Positions 35,438 through 45,223 of a DNA stretch of 64,000 nt are shown in pieces. Position numbers and translations under genes: made by a program. Each line of letters opens with the position of its first letter. Positions within the stretch are counted from its first letter, which is position 1. The notes beneath the pieces were generated by a model, which ran no database searches, was not told the DNA's origin, and was given only the letters and a program-made list of their open reading frames with translations. This DNA comes from JBBDWJ01 sp963824095 (GTDB taxonomy: Bacteria > Acidobacteriota > Terriglobia > Bryobacterales > UBA6623): assembly GCA_963824095.1 (NCBI GenBank), contig CAWGNS010000014.1:372001-436000 (forward strand), given 5' to 3'.

Positions 35438-36925
35438 CTAATAGATTTCGCGGCTCTTGGCACCGTCGGGCTCAGTCGGCGGGGATACGCCCGCCGCGGC
35501 CATCACGTTGAGGATTGCGTCAACGGTGGGGGGCGAGGGTTTGAAGTTGCCGAAGCGAATGCCTTGGGCAATCGTCAACGGCGTCCAACCGTATTCGTTC
35601 TTGCGGTTCCAGACGTCGATGCGAGCGCCCTTTGCAGCGAGCAATTCGACGACTTTCGGAAGGTTTTTGTAGGCGGCGCCGTGCATCGCGGTCTCGCCGT
35701 GCTTGTCGACGGCGTTGATGTCGGCTCCCAACTCCAGCGCCGCCTGCACCGCTTCCAACACTTCGTCTTCGGTGCCGGCATCTTCACCGGGCGAGCGCGT
35801 GCCGAGCCCGGCCGCCGCCATCAGCGGCGTGCTGTCGTCGTCGTTGGTGAGCAGCGGGTCGGCGCCCAACGCGGCCAGCGTGCGCATCAGTTCGGCGTCG
35901 GCAGACTGCGCGGCCAGAAAAAAGGGCGTCGCGCCGAGCTTGTTCAGGATGGTGTTGCCCAGGTTCACGTTCCGGGTCATGCGCGCGTTGGGGTTCGCAC
36001 CCACGGCCACCAGTTTCTTGACGAACTCGATGCTGCTCATGTTGCCCGACCCCTCGGGCGGCGGATCGTTGTCGCCCACGCCGGGCTTGCGTACCGACGC
36101 AATCGCATGCAGCGGCGTATATCCGGGGCCATTGGCATTGGGGTCAGCGCCGGAGTCGAGCAAAAGGGCCGCCAGCTCGAAATGCGCGTTCTTGACCGCC
36201 AGTAGCAAGGCGCTGGTGCCGTTGTGCGGACGTCCTCCGCGAGGCGGCTTTTCCGATTCGACGGTTTCGTTGGCGTCGGCGCCGGCTTCCAACAGCGCGC
36301 GAACGACGCCGATGCGGCCTTCGCGCACGGCAAACAACAGCGGCGTAAACCCCGAATCGAGCGGCGCGCGAAAATCGGCGCCGGCCGCGATGAGCGCCTC
36401 GACAACCGCGGTGTTGCCTTCCGCCGCCGCCCACATCACGGCGGTCTGGCCGCGCTCGGTTTCCTTGGCGTTGACCTCGGCGCCGTGGGAGAGCAGCGCT
36501 TGCACGGCCTCGATCTTGCCGGTGCGCGCGGCCGTCATTAGCGGCGTAGCGCCATCGGGTGGCGCCGCATTGGGAGCCGCTCCGGCTTTCAGCAACAACT
36601 CCACCATTGCGCCGTCGCCGTTGGTGCAGGCCAGCGACAGAGGCGTCACGCCGTAGCGGTTCGCCGCGTTGACGTTGGCGCCCGCTTCCAACAGCGTTTC
36701 CACGGTCTTGAGATGGTCTTCGCGCACGGCCCAATGCAGCGCCGTCATGCCGTCGGCCTCGGTGGCGTTGACGTCCACGCCGCGATCGAGCAGCGCGCGC
36801 ACCGCGGCGGGGTCGTGGGATCGGATGGCATCGGCCAACGGGGCCTCGGAACGGGCGGCAGCCAGGCACGCGGCCACCAGCCACACCGGGATCGCCAACC
36901 GCGCGAATTTTGCAGAGAGCTTCAT
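35438..36925 (-). CDS. Exported ankyrin-repeat protein
   Basis: 495 residues from the ATG at 36925. The leader FARLAIPVWLVAACLAAARSE has a VAAC lipobox-like site, so it may be a lipoprotein. About ten ankyrin repeats of 33 residues follow (DGMTALHWAVREDHLKTVETLLEAGANVNA, GATPLMTAARTGKIEAVQALLSHGAEVNA, GETAMHGAAYKNLPKVVELLAAKGARID), with two loop insertions (PPRGGRPHNG; PGVGDNDPPPEGSG). No enzymatic domain. Similar proteins accompany DUF1592/DUF1552 pairs in Acidobacteria; the DUF1552 gene lies upstream on the same strand, 147 bp away. Function unknown, protein binding likely. Confidence 0.88.
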   Translation of the reverse strand: MKLSAKFARLAIPVWLVAACLAAARSEAPLADAIRSHDPAAVRALLDRGVDVNATEADGMTALHWAVREDHLKTVETLLEAGANVNAANRYGVTPLSLACTNGDGAMVELLLKAGAAPNAAPPDGATPLMTAARTGKIEAVQALLSHGAEVNAKETERGQTAVMWAAAEGNTAVVEALIAAGADFRAPLDSGFTPLLFAVREGRIGVVRALLEAGADANETVESEKPPRGGRPHNGTSALLLAVKNAHFELAALLLDSGADPNANGPGYTPLHAIASVRKPGVGDNDPPPEGSGNMSSIEFVKKLVAVGANPNARMTRNVNLGNTILNKLGATPFFLAAQSADAELMRTLAALGADPLLTNDDDSTPLMAAAGLGTRSPGEDAGTEDEVLEAVQAALELGADINAVDKHGETAMHGAAYKNLPKVVELLAAKGARIDVWNRKNEYGWTPLTIAQGIRFGNFKPSPPTVDAILNVMAAAGVSPPTEPDGAKSREIY

Positions 36926-36953
36926 CGATGACCTTGGAAAGTGCCGCTCGTAG

Positions 36954-37068
36954 CACAGACAATCTTGTCTGTGTCGGCAATCCCGCCTGTGCCGGCAACC
37001 CTGCCGCGCAGGACAGCTAGCTATCTACACGGGTCGTGGCAAGACACAGACAGGATTGTCTGTGCCAC
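36954..37068. repeat. Dispersed palindromic repeat family 1, two copies
   Basis: CACAGACAA-TC-TTGTCTGTG (36954-36973, perfect 9-bp arms) and a second copy CACAGACAGGATTGTCTGTG (37045-37064) enclosed by GTGGC/GCCAC. The same ACAGGATTGTCTGT core recurs at 44063-44078 and, degenerate, at 57614-57629. It lies between two same-strand genes. Confidence 0.7.
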
Positions 37069-37071
37069 GGA

Positions 37072-38403
37072 TCAGACCGCAAGCAATTCGTCGACTTTGC
37101 CCTTGCTGTCGGCGAAGGCATCCAGCCGCACTCCAACTTTCTCGAGCAGCGTCAGGTGCAGATTGGCCAGCGGCGCCGGCTTTTCGTATTTGATATGGCG
37201 CCCGCCCTGGTGCCTGCCCGCCGCGCCGCCGGCCACCAGAATCGGCAGATTTACGTGGTCGTGGACGTTGGGGTTGCCCATGCCGCTGCCATAAAGCAGC
37301 AGCGAATGGTCGAGCAAGGTGCCGTTGCCCTCGCGCGTCGCCCGCAGCTTCTCGAGGAAATACGCAAACAGCGAAACGTGGAAGGCGTTGATCTTGGCCA
37401 TCTTGGCGATCTTTTCGACGTCGCCGCCGTGATGCGTGAGCGGATGGTGCGGGTCCGCCACGCCGATCTCGGGATAGGTCCGGTTGCTGGTCTCGCGCGC
37501 GAGCTGAAACGTGCTGACCCGCGTGACGTCGCCCTGGAAAGCCAGCACCTGCAGGTCGAACATCAGCCGCGCGTGGTCGGCATAGGCGGCCGGCACGCCT
37601 ACGGGGCGATCCAGATCGGGCAAACGATTGTCGGCTGTCTCGGCCTCGGCCTTCTGAATCCGCCGTTCCACCTCGCGAACCGAGTCGAGATACTGGTCCA
37701 CCTTGTGGCGGTCGCCGGGGCCGAGCCGGTTCTGCAACCGGGCGATATCATCGTGAACCCAATCGAGCAGGCTCGCGCGCTCCTTCAACGCCTCGCGGCG
37801 TTCCGCAACGCTGCCGCCCTCGCCAAACAGGCGCTCGAAAACGATGCGCGGATGCGCCTCGGCCGGCAGCGGCGTCGTCGGCGACGACCACGACAGGTTG
37901 TTCTGGTAAACGCAGGCGTAGCCGTTGTCGCACTGCCCGACAGTGGCGAGCAGATCCATCGCCAGCTCGAGCGAAGGCAGCCGCGTTTCCTGACCCATCT
38001 GCTGGGCCGCAACCTGGTCGACGGTCGTTCCCAGGTAGTAGTCGGTGCTCTCGGTCCACTTCGCCTTGGCCGCGCTGAGGAAGGCCGCGTTCGAAGTCGC
38101 GTGCGTGCCCGGATAGGCGTTTTTCAGCTCCATGTTGGTGATCACGGTGAGCTGATCGCGCACCGCGGCCAACGAGCTGAGCGTCGGCGACAGTTCGCTC
38201 AGATCGTCGCTGGGAGGAGTCCAGCGATGGATATCCGAGCCCATCGGCATGTAGACAAAGCCCAGCCGGCGCACCGGGTCGGCCGGCGTCGAGGCGGCGG
38301 CCGTCATCGCCGGGACCATCGCGTCGAGCAGCGGCAGCGCCATCGTCGCGCCCACGCCGCGCAAGAACGTGCGCCGCGGCAATGCCTTCCTGGTGATGAT
38401 CAT
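37072..38403 (-). CDS. DUF1552-domain exported protein (pair 2)
   Basis: 443 residues from the ATG at 38403, overlapping the stop of the DUF1592 gene by 4 bp (ATGA), so translation is coupled. The leader ITRKALPRRTFLRGVGATMALPLLDAMVP is a textbook Tat signal. DUF1552 motifs are GFVYMPMGSDIHRWTP, TNMELKNAYPGTHATSNAAFLS, VDQVAAQQMG, DPHHPLTHHGG, HSLLLYGSGMGNPNVHDHVNLPILVAGGAAGRHQGGRHI. Divergent from the pair-1 copy at 20118-21449. Unknown function; probably works with the co-translated cytochrome-like partner. Confidence 0.9.
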   Translation of the reverse strand: MIITRKALPRRTFLRGVGATMALPLLDAMVPAMTAAASTPADPVRRLGFVYMPMGSDIHRWTPPSDDLSELSPTLSSLAAVRDQLTVITNMELKNAYPGTHATSNAAFLSAAKAKWTESTDYYLGTTVDQVAAQQMGQETRLPSLELAMDLLATVGQCDNGYACVYQNNLSWSSPTTPLPAEAHPRIVFERLFGEGGSVAERREALKERASLLDWVHDDIARLQNRLGPGDRHKVDQYLDSVREVERRIQKAEAETADNRLPDLDRPVGVPAAYADHARLMFDLQVLAFQGDVTRVSTFQLARETSNRTYPEIGVADPHHPLTHHGGDVEKIAKMAKINAFHVSLFAYFLEKLRATREGNGTLLDHSLLLYGSGMGNPNVHDHVNLPILVAGGAAGRHQGGRHIKYEKPAPLANLHLTLLEKVGVRLDAFADSKGKVDELLAV

Positions 38404-40766
38404 CGCGATCTCCTCATCTGAAACGGTGTACTCTCGGCGATTCCCCGAACGAGCGACGAAAACCGGAAATGATCGGTCTGCGCCTTGCTCAGAATTCCGC
38501 GAACCGCCGGCTCGTCGTAGGTCTCGACGCCGCGGCCCAGAGCGTAGGTCAGCAGCTTTTCCGTCAGCACGCCCGCAAACAGCTCGGGCCGCTTCAGCAG
38601 AGCGTGCTCGAGGCCGTCGACGCCCTCGAACTCGCTGCCGTCGGGAAGCCCGCCCGTGGCGTCGATCGGCTGGCCGGCATCCGAAGTTCGCCAGCGCCCG
38701 ACCGCGTCGTAGTTTTCGAGCGAAAAGCCGACCGGGTCCATCAGCTTGTGGCAGCCCGCGCAAACCGGGTCGGCGCGGTGCTGCGCCAGCCGTTCGCGCA
38801 TCGAAAGGTTCTTGCCGATGGTTTGCTCGATCGAGGGTACGTTCGGCGGCGGCGGCGGCGGCGGCACCCCGAGAATATTCGCCAACACCCATTTGCCGCG
38901 AATCACCGGCGAGGTGCGCGTGGCGTAGGAGGTCACCATGAGGATGCTGCCCTGCCGCAGCAACCCGCCGCGTTTGCTGTCTTTGCCGAGCGCGATGCGC
39001 CGGAACTGGCTGCCGTAGATATTCGGGATGCCGTAGTGCTTGGCGAGACGCTCGTTCACGAACGTGTAGTCGGCGTGCAGCAGATCGAGCACGCTGCGGT
39101 CCTCGCGCACGATGCTCTGGAAAAACAGCTCCGTCTCTTCGCGAAAAGCCTGCCGCAGGTTGTCGTCGAAATCTGGAAACAGCCGCATGTCGGGCGTGAT
39201 CGACTCCAGATTGCGCAGGTAGAGCCATTGCGAAGCGAAGTTGGTCACCAGCGCCTGCGAACGCTTGTCGGCCAGCAGACGCCGCACCTGTTTGTCGAGC
39301 ACCGCTGGCTCGTGCAGCTTGTTCTCGATGGCGGTCTCGAGCAGCTCGTCGTCGGGAATACTGCTCCACAGGAAGAACGACAAGCGCGAAGCCAGTTCGA
39401 GGTCGCTGATGCGGTAGGCCGTCTTCGATGCCACATCCGGCGGGTCCTGCTCGACGCGGAAGAGAAACTCGGGGCTCACCAGCACGGCGCGCAGGGCCAT
39501 TTCGACGCCCGCCTCGAAACCGTCTTTGGCGCGCGTCTGGCGATAGAATTCCAGAGGCCGTTCGATGTCGGCGCCGGTGACCGGCCGGCGGTAGGCGCGC
39601 CGCATCAGCGTTTGGAGGATCTGCTGCGCGCAGCCTTCCTCTTCGCTGGCTTTTTGCGGGTGGCATACGAAGATGCGCTGCCGGCTCGGCGTCTCGCCCG
39701 GACCCTCCGCGTCGTAAGGACCGACGATCGACACCGAGTAAACCGCCGGCGTGATGCGCGGATGCCGGTAATAGTTGAAATGGGCCTGATAGGGCTGGCG
39801 CTCGGTTTCGAGCAGCGCCGCCGATTTCCGCAAGAACGTCGCGCCCACCTCGTGCGGCCCGGCCTGGATCGGCAGGCGGATCTTGAGATGTTCGTCGGCG
39901 GCCGGAGCGTCTTTGCTGGGCGGCGGCTCGACCCGGAACAGCTCGACGCGTTTCTTGTCGACGATCAATTCCAGGTCGTGCGGCTCGCTCAAGCCCTCGA
40001 TGTCTTCGTTGCGGTCGCGCGTCAGCCGGACGGTGAACTCGTACTCGCCATCCAGCGGAAACGTGTAAGGAAAAACGACTCCGCCGCGGGTGCCGACCGG
40101 GAGGCCCTCGATGTGCTCTTCCTGCGTCAGGTCGGGCGGCGTGCGAATCGTCGTTCCGCCCGGCGAACGGCCCGCGCGCCCCACCGCCAGGCGGCTGATC
40201 TTCTCCGCCGCCGCAATATAGCGGTCGAGCAGGGTCGGTGAAAGATCCCCTACCGTGACGTTGTCGAAGCCGTGGCTCGACTCGTCGGTGGGCAGCAGCG
40301 CGTCGACATCGACGTCCAATGCCAGAAGGTCGCGGATCGCGTTGTGATATTCGGTGCGGTTGAGCCGCCGGAAAGTGTCGGTGCGGCCGGGGTTGGGGTG
40401 GACGGCGGCGGCGTGATCGAGCGAGGCTTCCAGCGAGGCCGCCACAGCGTCGTAGGTGGCATCGTCGGGCCGCGGCAGCCCGGGCGGCGGCATGCGGCGC
40501 GTCCGCAGCCGGCGCACCACCTTCTCCCACACATCGGAATTCGCGGCCGGATCGTCGGGGTCGGCGCCGCTCAGCGAGAGGCCCGCCGTCTTCAGGCTGT
40601 CGTTATGGCAGGCCAGGCAGTATTGATCGATGACCGCGCCGGGTTTTGGAGCGGCGAGGGAAACGCCGTCGCCCGATCCCTGCTGCGCCACCAGGGGCAA
40701 AACTCCCCCTGCGAACAATAAGCCCGCCAGAATCCGAGAAACACAAACTCCGCGACAGCTTCGCAT
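38400..40766 (-). CDS. DUF1592/PSCyt-type exported cytochrome-like protein (pair 2)
   Basis: 788 residues from the ATG at 40766 (RILAGLLFAGGVLPLVAQQ leader). Haem-c-like motifs are CLACH near residue 48 and CAGCH near the C-terminus. Domain order matches DUF1587 (FRRLNRTEYHNAIRDLLALD), a carbohydrate-binding-like insert (YTFPLDGEYEFTVRLTRDRNEDIEG...), DUF1595 (LMRRAYRRPVTGADIERPLEFY), DUF1592 (LASRLSFFLWSSIPDDELLETA), DUF1588 (GLLRQGSILMVTSYATRTSPVIRGKWVLANILGVPPPPPP) and DUF1585 at the end. It is longer than the pair-1 protein because of the insert. Periplasmic, redox-associated; substrate unknown. Confidence 0.9.
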   Translation of the reverse strand: MRSCRGVCVSRILAGLLFAGGVLPLVAQQGSGDGVSLAAPKPGAVIDQYCLACHNDSLKTAGLSLSGADPDDPAANSDVWEKVVRRLRTRRMPPPGLPRPDDATYDAVAASLEASLDHAAAVHPNPGRTDTFRRLNRTEYHNAIRDLLALDVDVDALLPTDESSHGFDNVTVGDLSPTLLDRYIAAAEKISRLAVGRAGRSPGGTTIRTPPDLTQEEHIEGLPVGTRGGVVFPYTFPLDGEYEFTVRLTRDRNEDIEGLSEPHDLELIVDKKRVELFRVEPPPSKDAPAADEHLKIRLPIQAGPHEVGATFLRKSAALLETERQPYQAHFNYYRHPRITPAVYSVSIVGPYDAEGPGETPSRQRIFVCHPQKASEEEGCAQQILQTLMRRAYRRPVTGADIERPLEFYRQTRAKDGFEAGVEMALRAVLVSPEFLFRVEQDPPDVASKTAYRISDLELASRLSFFLWSSIPDDELLETAIENKLHEPAVLDKQVRRLLADKRSQALVTNFASQWLYLRNLESITPDMRLFPDFDDNLRQAFREETELFFQSIVREDRSVLDLLHADYTFVNERLAKHYGIPNIYGSQFRRIALGKDSKRGGLLRQGSILMVTSYATRTSPVIRGKWVLANILGVPPPPPPPNVPSIEQTIGKNLSMRERLAQHRADPVCAGCHKLMDPVGFSLENYDAVGRWRTSDAGQPIDATGGLPDGSEFEGVDGLEHALLKRPELFAGVLTEKLLTYALGRGVETYDEPAVRGILSKAQTDHFRFSSLVRGIAESTPFQMRRSR

Positions 40767-41128
40767 CGACCCCTGGCAAGACGCGGTCAGCACCCGCCGT
40801 CTCCCGTGGCCCGAGACCCGCGCCTGGGAGCCGGCACATCGATAAACTCGCCCCCTTGATTCTATGCCCATTGCCTTCAAAGGCCAAGCTCCCACCGCAA
40901 TTCCCGAATGATTTCTCAACCCGCCCCCGCAGCGCAGGGCTCGAAGAGACCTACGGCTTTGTGACAGCTTGGGGTGGGAGCTCAGTTCGGGTTGGGATCA
41001 CGGTTACCGTTGCGGTTGCAATTTTTGCGGCTGCGATTCGGCCTACCGTTGCCGTTGCCCTCCCCCAGGGCCATCGCAGGCCGCAGGTCTGGAAAAGCGC
41101 CAGCCCTGCGCTACGGGCCACACACCTG
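40767..41128. other. Divergent intergenic region
   Basis: Between DUF1592 (minus) and the ADOP permease (plus). Contains short degenerate repeats of GTTACCGTTGCGGTTGC type (about 41002-41060). No gene seen. The permease promoter follows at 41129. Confidence 0.4.
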
Positions 41129-41157
41129 TTGACAGACTACAGAAAGAGCGCTAGGGT
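41129..41157 (+). promoter_or_regulatory. Promoter of the ADOP permease gene
   Basis: Consensus -35 TTGACA (41129-41134), 17-bp spacer, -10 TAGGGT (41152-41157). The predicted transcript start is about 20 nt before the GTG start at 41184. GACTACAG in the spacer resembles a BlaI/PadR half site (speculative). Confidence 0.6.
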
Positions 41158-41183
41158 GAATTTTGCCCAATCGGAGTTCACCC

Positions 41184-43848
41184 GTGACCTTGCGCTCTTT
41201 CTTCCGCCGCTGCCGGACGCTGTTTCACAAAGCCGCCGCCGACCGCGAGCTCGACGACGAGATCCGCGCTCATCTCGATATGGCCGCCGAGCGGAATCTC
41301 CGCCGCGGCATGGACCCCGAGCAGGCCCGTCAGGCCGCGCGCCGCGAGTTCGGCGGCGTCGAGCAGGTCAAGGCGGTCTACCGTGAGCAGCGCTCCTTCC
41401 CGACGCTCGATTCGTTTGGGCAAGACGTCCGTTTCGGCCTCCGCTCGGCCGCACGCACGCCGCTGTTCACGGTCGTGGCCGTGCTGACCTTGGCGTTGGG
41501 CATCGGCGCGACGACGGCCGTGTTCAGCGTCGTCGACCGCATCCTGTTCCGCAGCCTTCCCTACCCGGAGGCCGAGCGCCTGGTCTCGGTCGGCATGGTG
41601 GCCCCGATTGAGCCCAACGAGTTTATGCTCGGCTCGGACTACCTCGAATGGCGCAGCCGCCAGCAGCCGTTCGCCTCGCTGACATCCTGGGGCGGCGTCA
41701 CCGATTGCGATATCACCGACCAGAGTCCGGCGCGGGTGCGCTGCGCCCGCGTCGAATCGACTTTTCTCGACACCTTCGGAATTCGGCCCTGGATCGGGCG
41801 AAATTTTACGGCCGAAGAAGACCGCCCCAACGGGCCGCGTGTGGCGCTGGTCTCCTACGGCCTGTGGCAGAGCCGTTTCGGACGCGACCCGGCGATTGCC
41901 GGCAAGACGCTGGTGCTCGACGGCGAGCCGGCTGTGATTGTCGGCGTGCTGCCGCGCGATTTCGAGCTGCCGACCCTGGCTGACGCCGATCTGGTGGTGC
42001 CGCAAAAACTCGATGCAGCGCGCAACCAACGGCCGAACACCGGAGGGGTGCTGCGCGCCTTCGGGCGTTTGAAACCCGGCTTCACGCCCGAGGGGGCCGC
42101 CGCCGCCCTGGGCCCGCTGTTCGAGGAGTCGCTCGGCTTCGTGCCGCCGCAGTTCCGCAAAGAGGTCCACCTGCAGGTGCGTTCGCTGCGGGAGCGCCAG
42201 GTCGCCGACGCCCGGCTGGCTTCGTTGGTGCTGCTGGGCGCGGTGTCTGGCGGTGCTGCTGATTGCCTGCGCCAACGTCGCCAACCTGCTGCTGGCGCGC
42301 GCCGCCCGCCGCCGCCGGGAGCTGGCCGTGCGGGCTGCGCTCGGCGCCGGCCGCCGGCGCCTCATCCGCCAGGCACTTACCGAAAGCCTGCTGCTGGCGT
42401 TGCTGGGAGGCTTGGCCGGCTGCCTGCTCGCCTGGGGCCTGCTGCGCTGGTTCGTGGCGCTCGCCCCACAAGGCATTCCGCGGCTCGAGCAAGCCCGGCT
42501 CGACCCGCGCGTGCTGCTGTTCACGCTGGCCGCCTCGCTGCTGTGCGGCGTGCTGTTCGGACTGGCTCCGGCGCTGTATCGTCCACGCCCCGCGGATCTG
42601 GCCGGGGGCCGCACCGACGGGCCAGCGGGCTCGCTGGGGCGCCACCTGCTGGTCGGCGCGCAGGTCGCCGTCTCGGTGATGCTGCTCGCGGGCGCCGGGC
42701 TTTTGTTGCGCAGTCTCTGGAACCTGCAGAACGAACCGCTGGGCCTCTCCACCGACAATGTGCTGACTACGTCGATCGTGCTCGGCCAGCAGAGCTATCC
42801 CGGGACCGCGCAGCGCCGGGCCTTCTTCGAAGAGCTCGAAACGCGCCTGCGCCGCGCACCCGGCGTGAGTGCGCTGGCGATCAGCGACACGCTGCCGCCC
42901 GCGGGCCAGACCCGCGCCATGATTTACTCGCGCATCGACATCCCGGGGCGCGAGCCGATCGAGGAAGGCACCGGCGGCATGGTCGTCTGGCGGGCCGTTA
43001 CGCCTCAGTATTTCGAAGCGCTGGGCATCCGCATCGCCGCGGGCCGCGCGTTCGGTGAACCGGATCGCGACCCGCAACAGCGCTCCATCGTTTTGAGCGA
43101 AACGCTGGCCCGCCGGCTGTTCCCCGACCAGGATCCACTGGGCAAGCAGCTTCGTTTCGGCCGCGACAATCAAGACTGGTACACCGTGATCGGAGTCGCC
43201 GCCGACGTCAAAAACGCCGGCCTCAGCGGGCCCTCCGACCCCGAGTATTACCTGGCGCGCCCGCACGGCTCGTCGCCCTTCGCCGATTCGCTGCTGGCCG
43301 GCGACGGCGGCCGCCGCGCCCGCGTGGTGGTGCGCGCCGACGCCAATCCCACGCTCGTCGCCGCCTGGATGAAAGCCGCCATCGCCGAGTTCGACCCGAC
43401 CCTGCCGGTCAGCATCGACACCTTGAGCCAACAGGTCGGCCAACTCGCCCAACGACCCCGTTTCAACGCCGTGCTGTTGGGCGTGTTCGCCGCCAGCGGC
43501 CTGTTGCTGGCCGCCGTCGGCCTCTACGGGGTGATGGCGCTGCTGGTCACCGAGCGTACCCGCGAAATCGGAGTTCGCATGGCGCTGGGAGCAACCCCGG
43601 CCGCTGTCTCGCGGCTGGTGTTGTCGCATGCGGCGCGCTGGACCCTCGGCGGCGCCGCGCTCGGCCTGGCCGGAGCGCTGGCGGGAACACAACTGCTGAA
43701 GACGATGCTGTTTGGAGTCGCCGAGCGCGACCCGGCTACGTTGCTGGCGGCCGCTTTGGTGCTGGTGGTGGTGGCCCTGGTGGCGGCCTGGCTGCCGGCC
43801 CGGCGGGCGGCGGCGGTGGATCCGATGACGGCTTTGCGACTGGAATGA
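41184..43848 (+). pseudogene. ADOP-type orphan ABC permease (MacB/FtsX-like), one apparent +1 frameshift
   Basis: GTG start at 41184 after GGAG. N-terminal ADOP segment (ELDDEIRAHLDMAAERNLRRGMDPEQARQAARREFGG), TM helix TPLFTVVAVLTLALGIGATTAVFSVVDRILF, then a MacB-type periplasmic domain (RPWIGRNFTAEEDRPNGPRVALVSYGLWQSRFG). At 42246 one extra T breaks the first FtsX domain. Skipping it gives ...LLGAVLAVLLIACANVANLLLARA and the frame continues to 43848 with a second periplasmic part and a second FtsX domain (RTREIGVRMALGATPAAVSRLVL). The corrected length is about 887 residues, normal for the Acidobacterial Duplicated Orphan Permease family. No ATPase gene is nearby, as is usual for it. Either an indel error or a recently broken gene. 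Confidence 0.82.
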
Positions 43849-43899
43849 GCGTTTTCAAGCCTGAAAGAACGGCCTCAGGTTCGCCCATCTGCAGGTAGA

Positions 43900-44078
43900 G
43901 ACAGGCGGTCCCGCCTGTCGGCCGAAGCGAAGCGGAGGCCCCTGCTGGTCGTGCATTCCGCTTCGTCGGTTCGGCGCCAGCCCCAGCCTGTAGGGGCACA
44001 CAAACTAAGAGGCCGCCTGACGGCGGCGACAGGCGCGAGCGCCTGTCTCTACACAGAGCAGAGACAGGATTGTCTGTC
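43900..44078. repeat. Dispersed palindromic repeat family 1, cluster of three palindromes
   Basis: GACAGGCGG-TCCCGCCTGTC (43900-43919), GACAGGCGC-GA-GCGCCTGTC (44028-44047, perfect 9-bp arms) and GACAGGATTGTCTGTC (44063-44078), between two convergent genes. The last abuts the M50 stop codon. May also serve as a bidirectional terminator. Confidence 0.7.
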
Positions 44079-44084
44079 CCACGT

Positions 44085-44987
44085 TCAGACCTGAAACGGC
44101 GAGGGCGTGAAGCAGAGAATAAATACCAGCAGCAGTACCGCTCCGACAATCCGGCGCGTCCGGCCCAGGTCGACTCCATCGTTGAGCGTCGGCGGGTGCC
44201 CGATCCCCATGAACCAGAGCAGCACCAGAATCACCGAGTAGTGAAAGCCCTGCAGGAAGGTCATCACCGCCAGGGTCAGAAACGCGCCCCCGGCGATCAT
44301 GCGGCTGCGGTGCCCGAAGACGGCGTAGTTGATGTGCCCGCCATCCAACTGGCTGATCGGCAACAGGTTCAGAGCCGTCACGAACAGGCCCACCCAGCCC
44401 GCAAAGCCCATGCTGTGGAGAACCAGGTCGGAGTTGCCGACGTGCGCTCCGAACAAGATCCACTCCATCACCTTGAACAGCAGCGGATCTCCCAGCGTAA
44501 TCAGGTGCTCCATCTGACCCGGGTTCGCAACGCGGTGTGAGAGCGCGATGCCGATAAAGCTGACCGGCAGGGCCACCACCAGGCCCGCAATCGGCCCGGC
44601 GGCCGCTATATCGAACAAAGCGCGCCGGTTGGGGATATAGGGCGACATGCGAATGACCGCCCCCAGCGTCCCCAGGGTGGGAACGCCGCCCAGCGGCGGA
44701 AACGGAATGAAGTAGGGCAGCGTCGCCTTCACGCGATAATGGCGCGCGACAAAATAGTGCCCGAACTCATGCGCCGTCAGAATCACCAACAAACTGATCG
44801 AATAGGCCGCCCCGCCCACCATCCAGGTGGAGCCCACCGTCAGCACGAATAGCCCTATGTGCAGCCACAGGCGCGACTTGCGCTGGCGTGGCCGCGGCAG
44901 CGGAGGAGATGCGCCCCCATTCCAGCTCGGAACGGGCGCCGCGGTCGGTTCTGCGGACAGCGGGGCGGGAGGATAGGGCGATGACAT
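44085..44987 (-). CDS. M50-family membrane metalloprotease (site-2 protease)
   Basis: 300 residues from the ATG at 44987. A Pro/Ser-rich cytoplasmic N-tail (about 35 residues) precedes five to six membrane helices. The zinc motif HEFGH (residues 73-77) lies in the second helix (ISLLVILTAHEFGHYFVARHY). The third ligand Asp is in LLPISQLDGGHINYAVFG (near 219). FFPF-like loop PYFIPFPPLGGVPTLGTLGAVIRM is typical of S2P family proteins without PDZ domains. Such proteases cleave membrane-bound regulators, for example anti-sigma factors; the substrate is not evident here. Divergently placed from motA, with 236 bp between. Confidence 0.9.
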   Translation of the reverse strand: MSSPYPPAPLSAEPTAAPVPSWNGGASPPLPRPRQRKSRLWLHIGLFVLTVGSTWMVGGAAYSISLLVILTAHEFGHYFVARHYRVKATLPYFIPFPPLGGVPTLGTLGAVIRMSPYIPNRRALFDIAAAGPIAGLVVALPVSFIGIALSHRVANPGQMEHLITLGDPLLFKVMEWILFGAHVGNSDLVLHSMGFAGWVGLFVTALNLLPISQLDGGHINYAVFGHRSRMIAGGAFLTLAVMTFLQGFHYSVILVLLWFMGIGHPPTLNDGVDLGRTRRIVGAVLLLVFILCFTPSPFQV

Positions 44988-45223
44988 TCGGCTCCTTGCG
45001 GCGGCTTCCTGTTTTAGGTTACACAAACCCTCCGCCGCCCGCCCAGTGGCCCCACCGCAGAGGCCCAAGCGGCGCGGCCGGCACGTTCGCTCCGCCTTTC
45101 GTAAACCTTATTCACGGGAAGCCGATATAGGATTAGCAGCCCGCCGAAGAGAAGTGGGTGAAGCTTGCCCAGCAGCGGCAAGCCTCGCTTCGGCCGCAGG
45201 TTGATAGGCGGAAAAAGCAGCGG

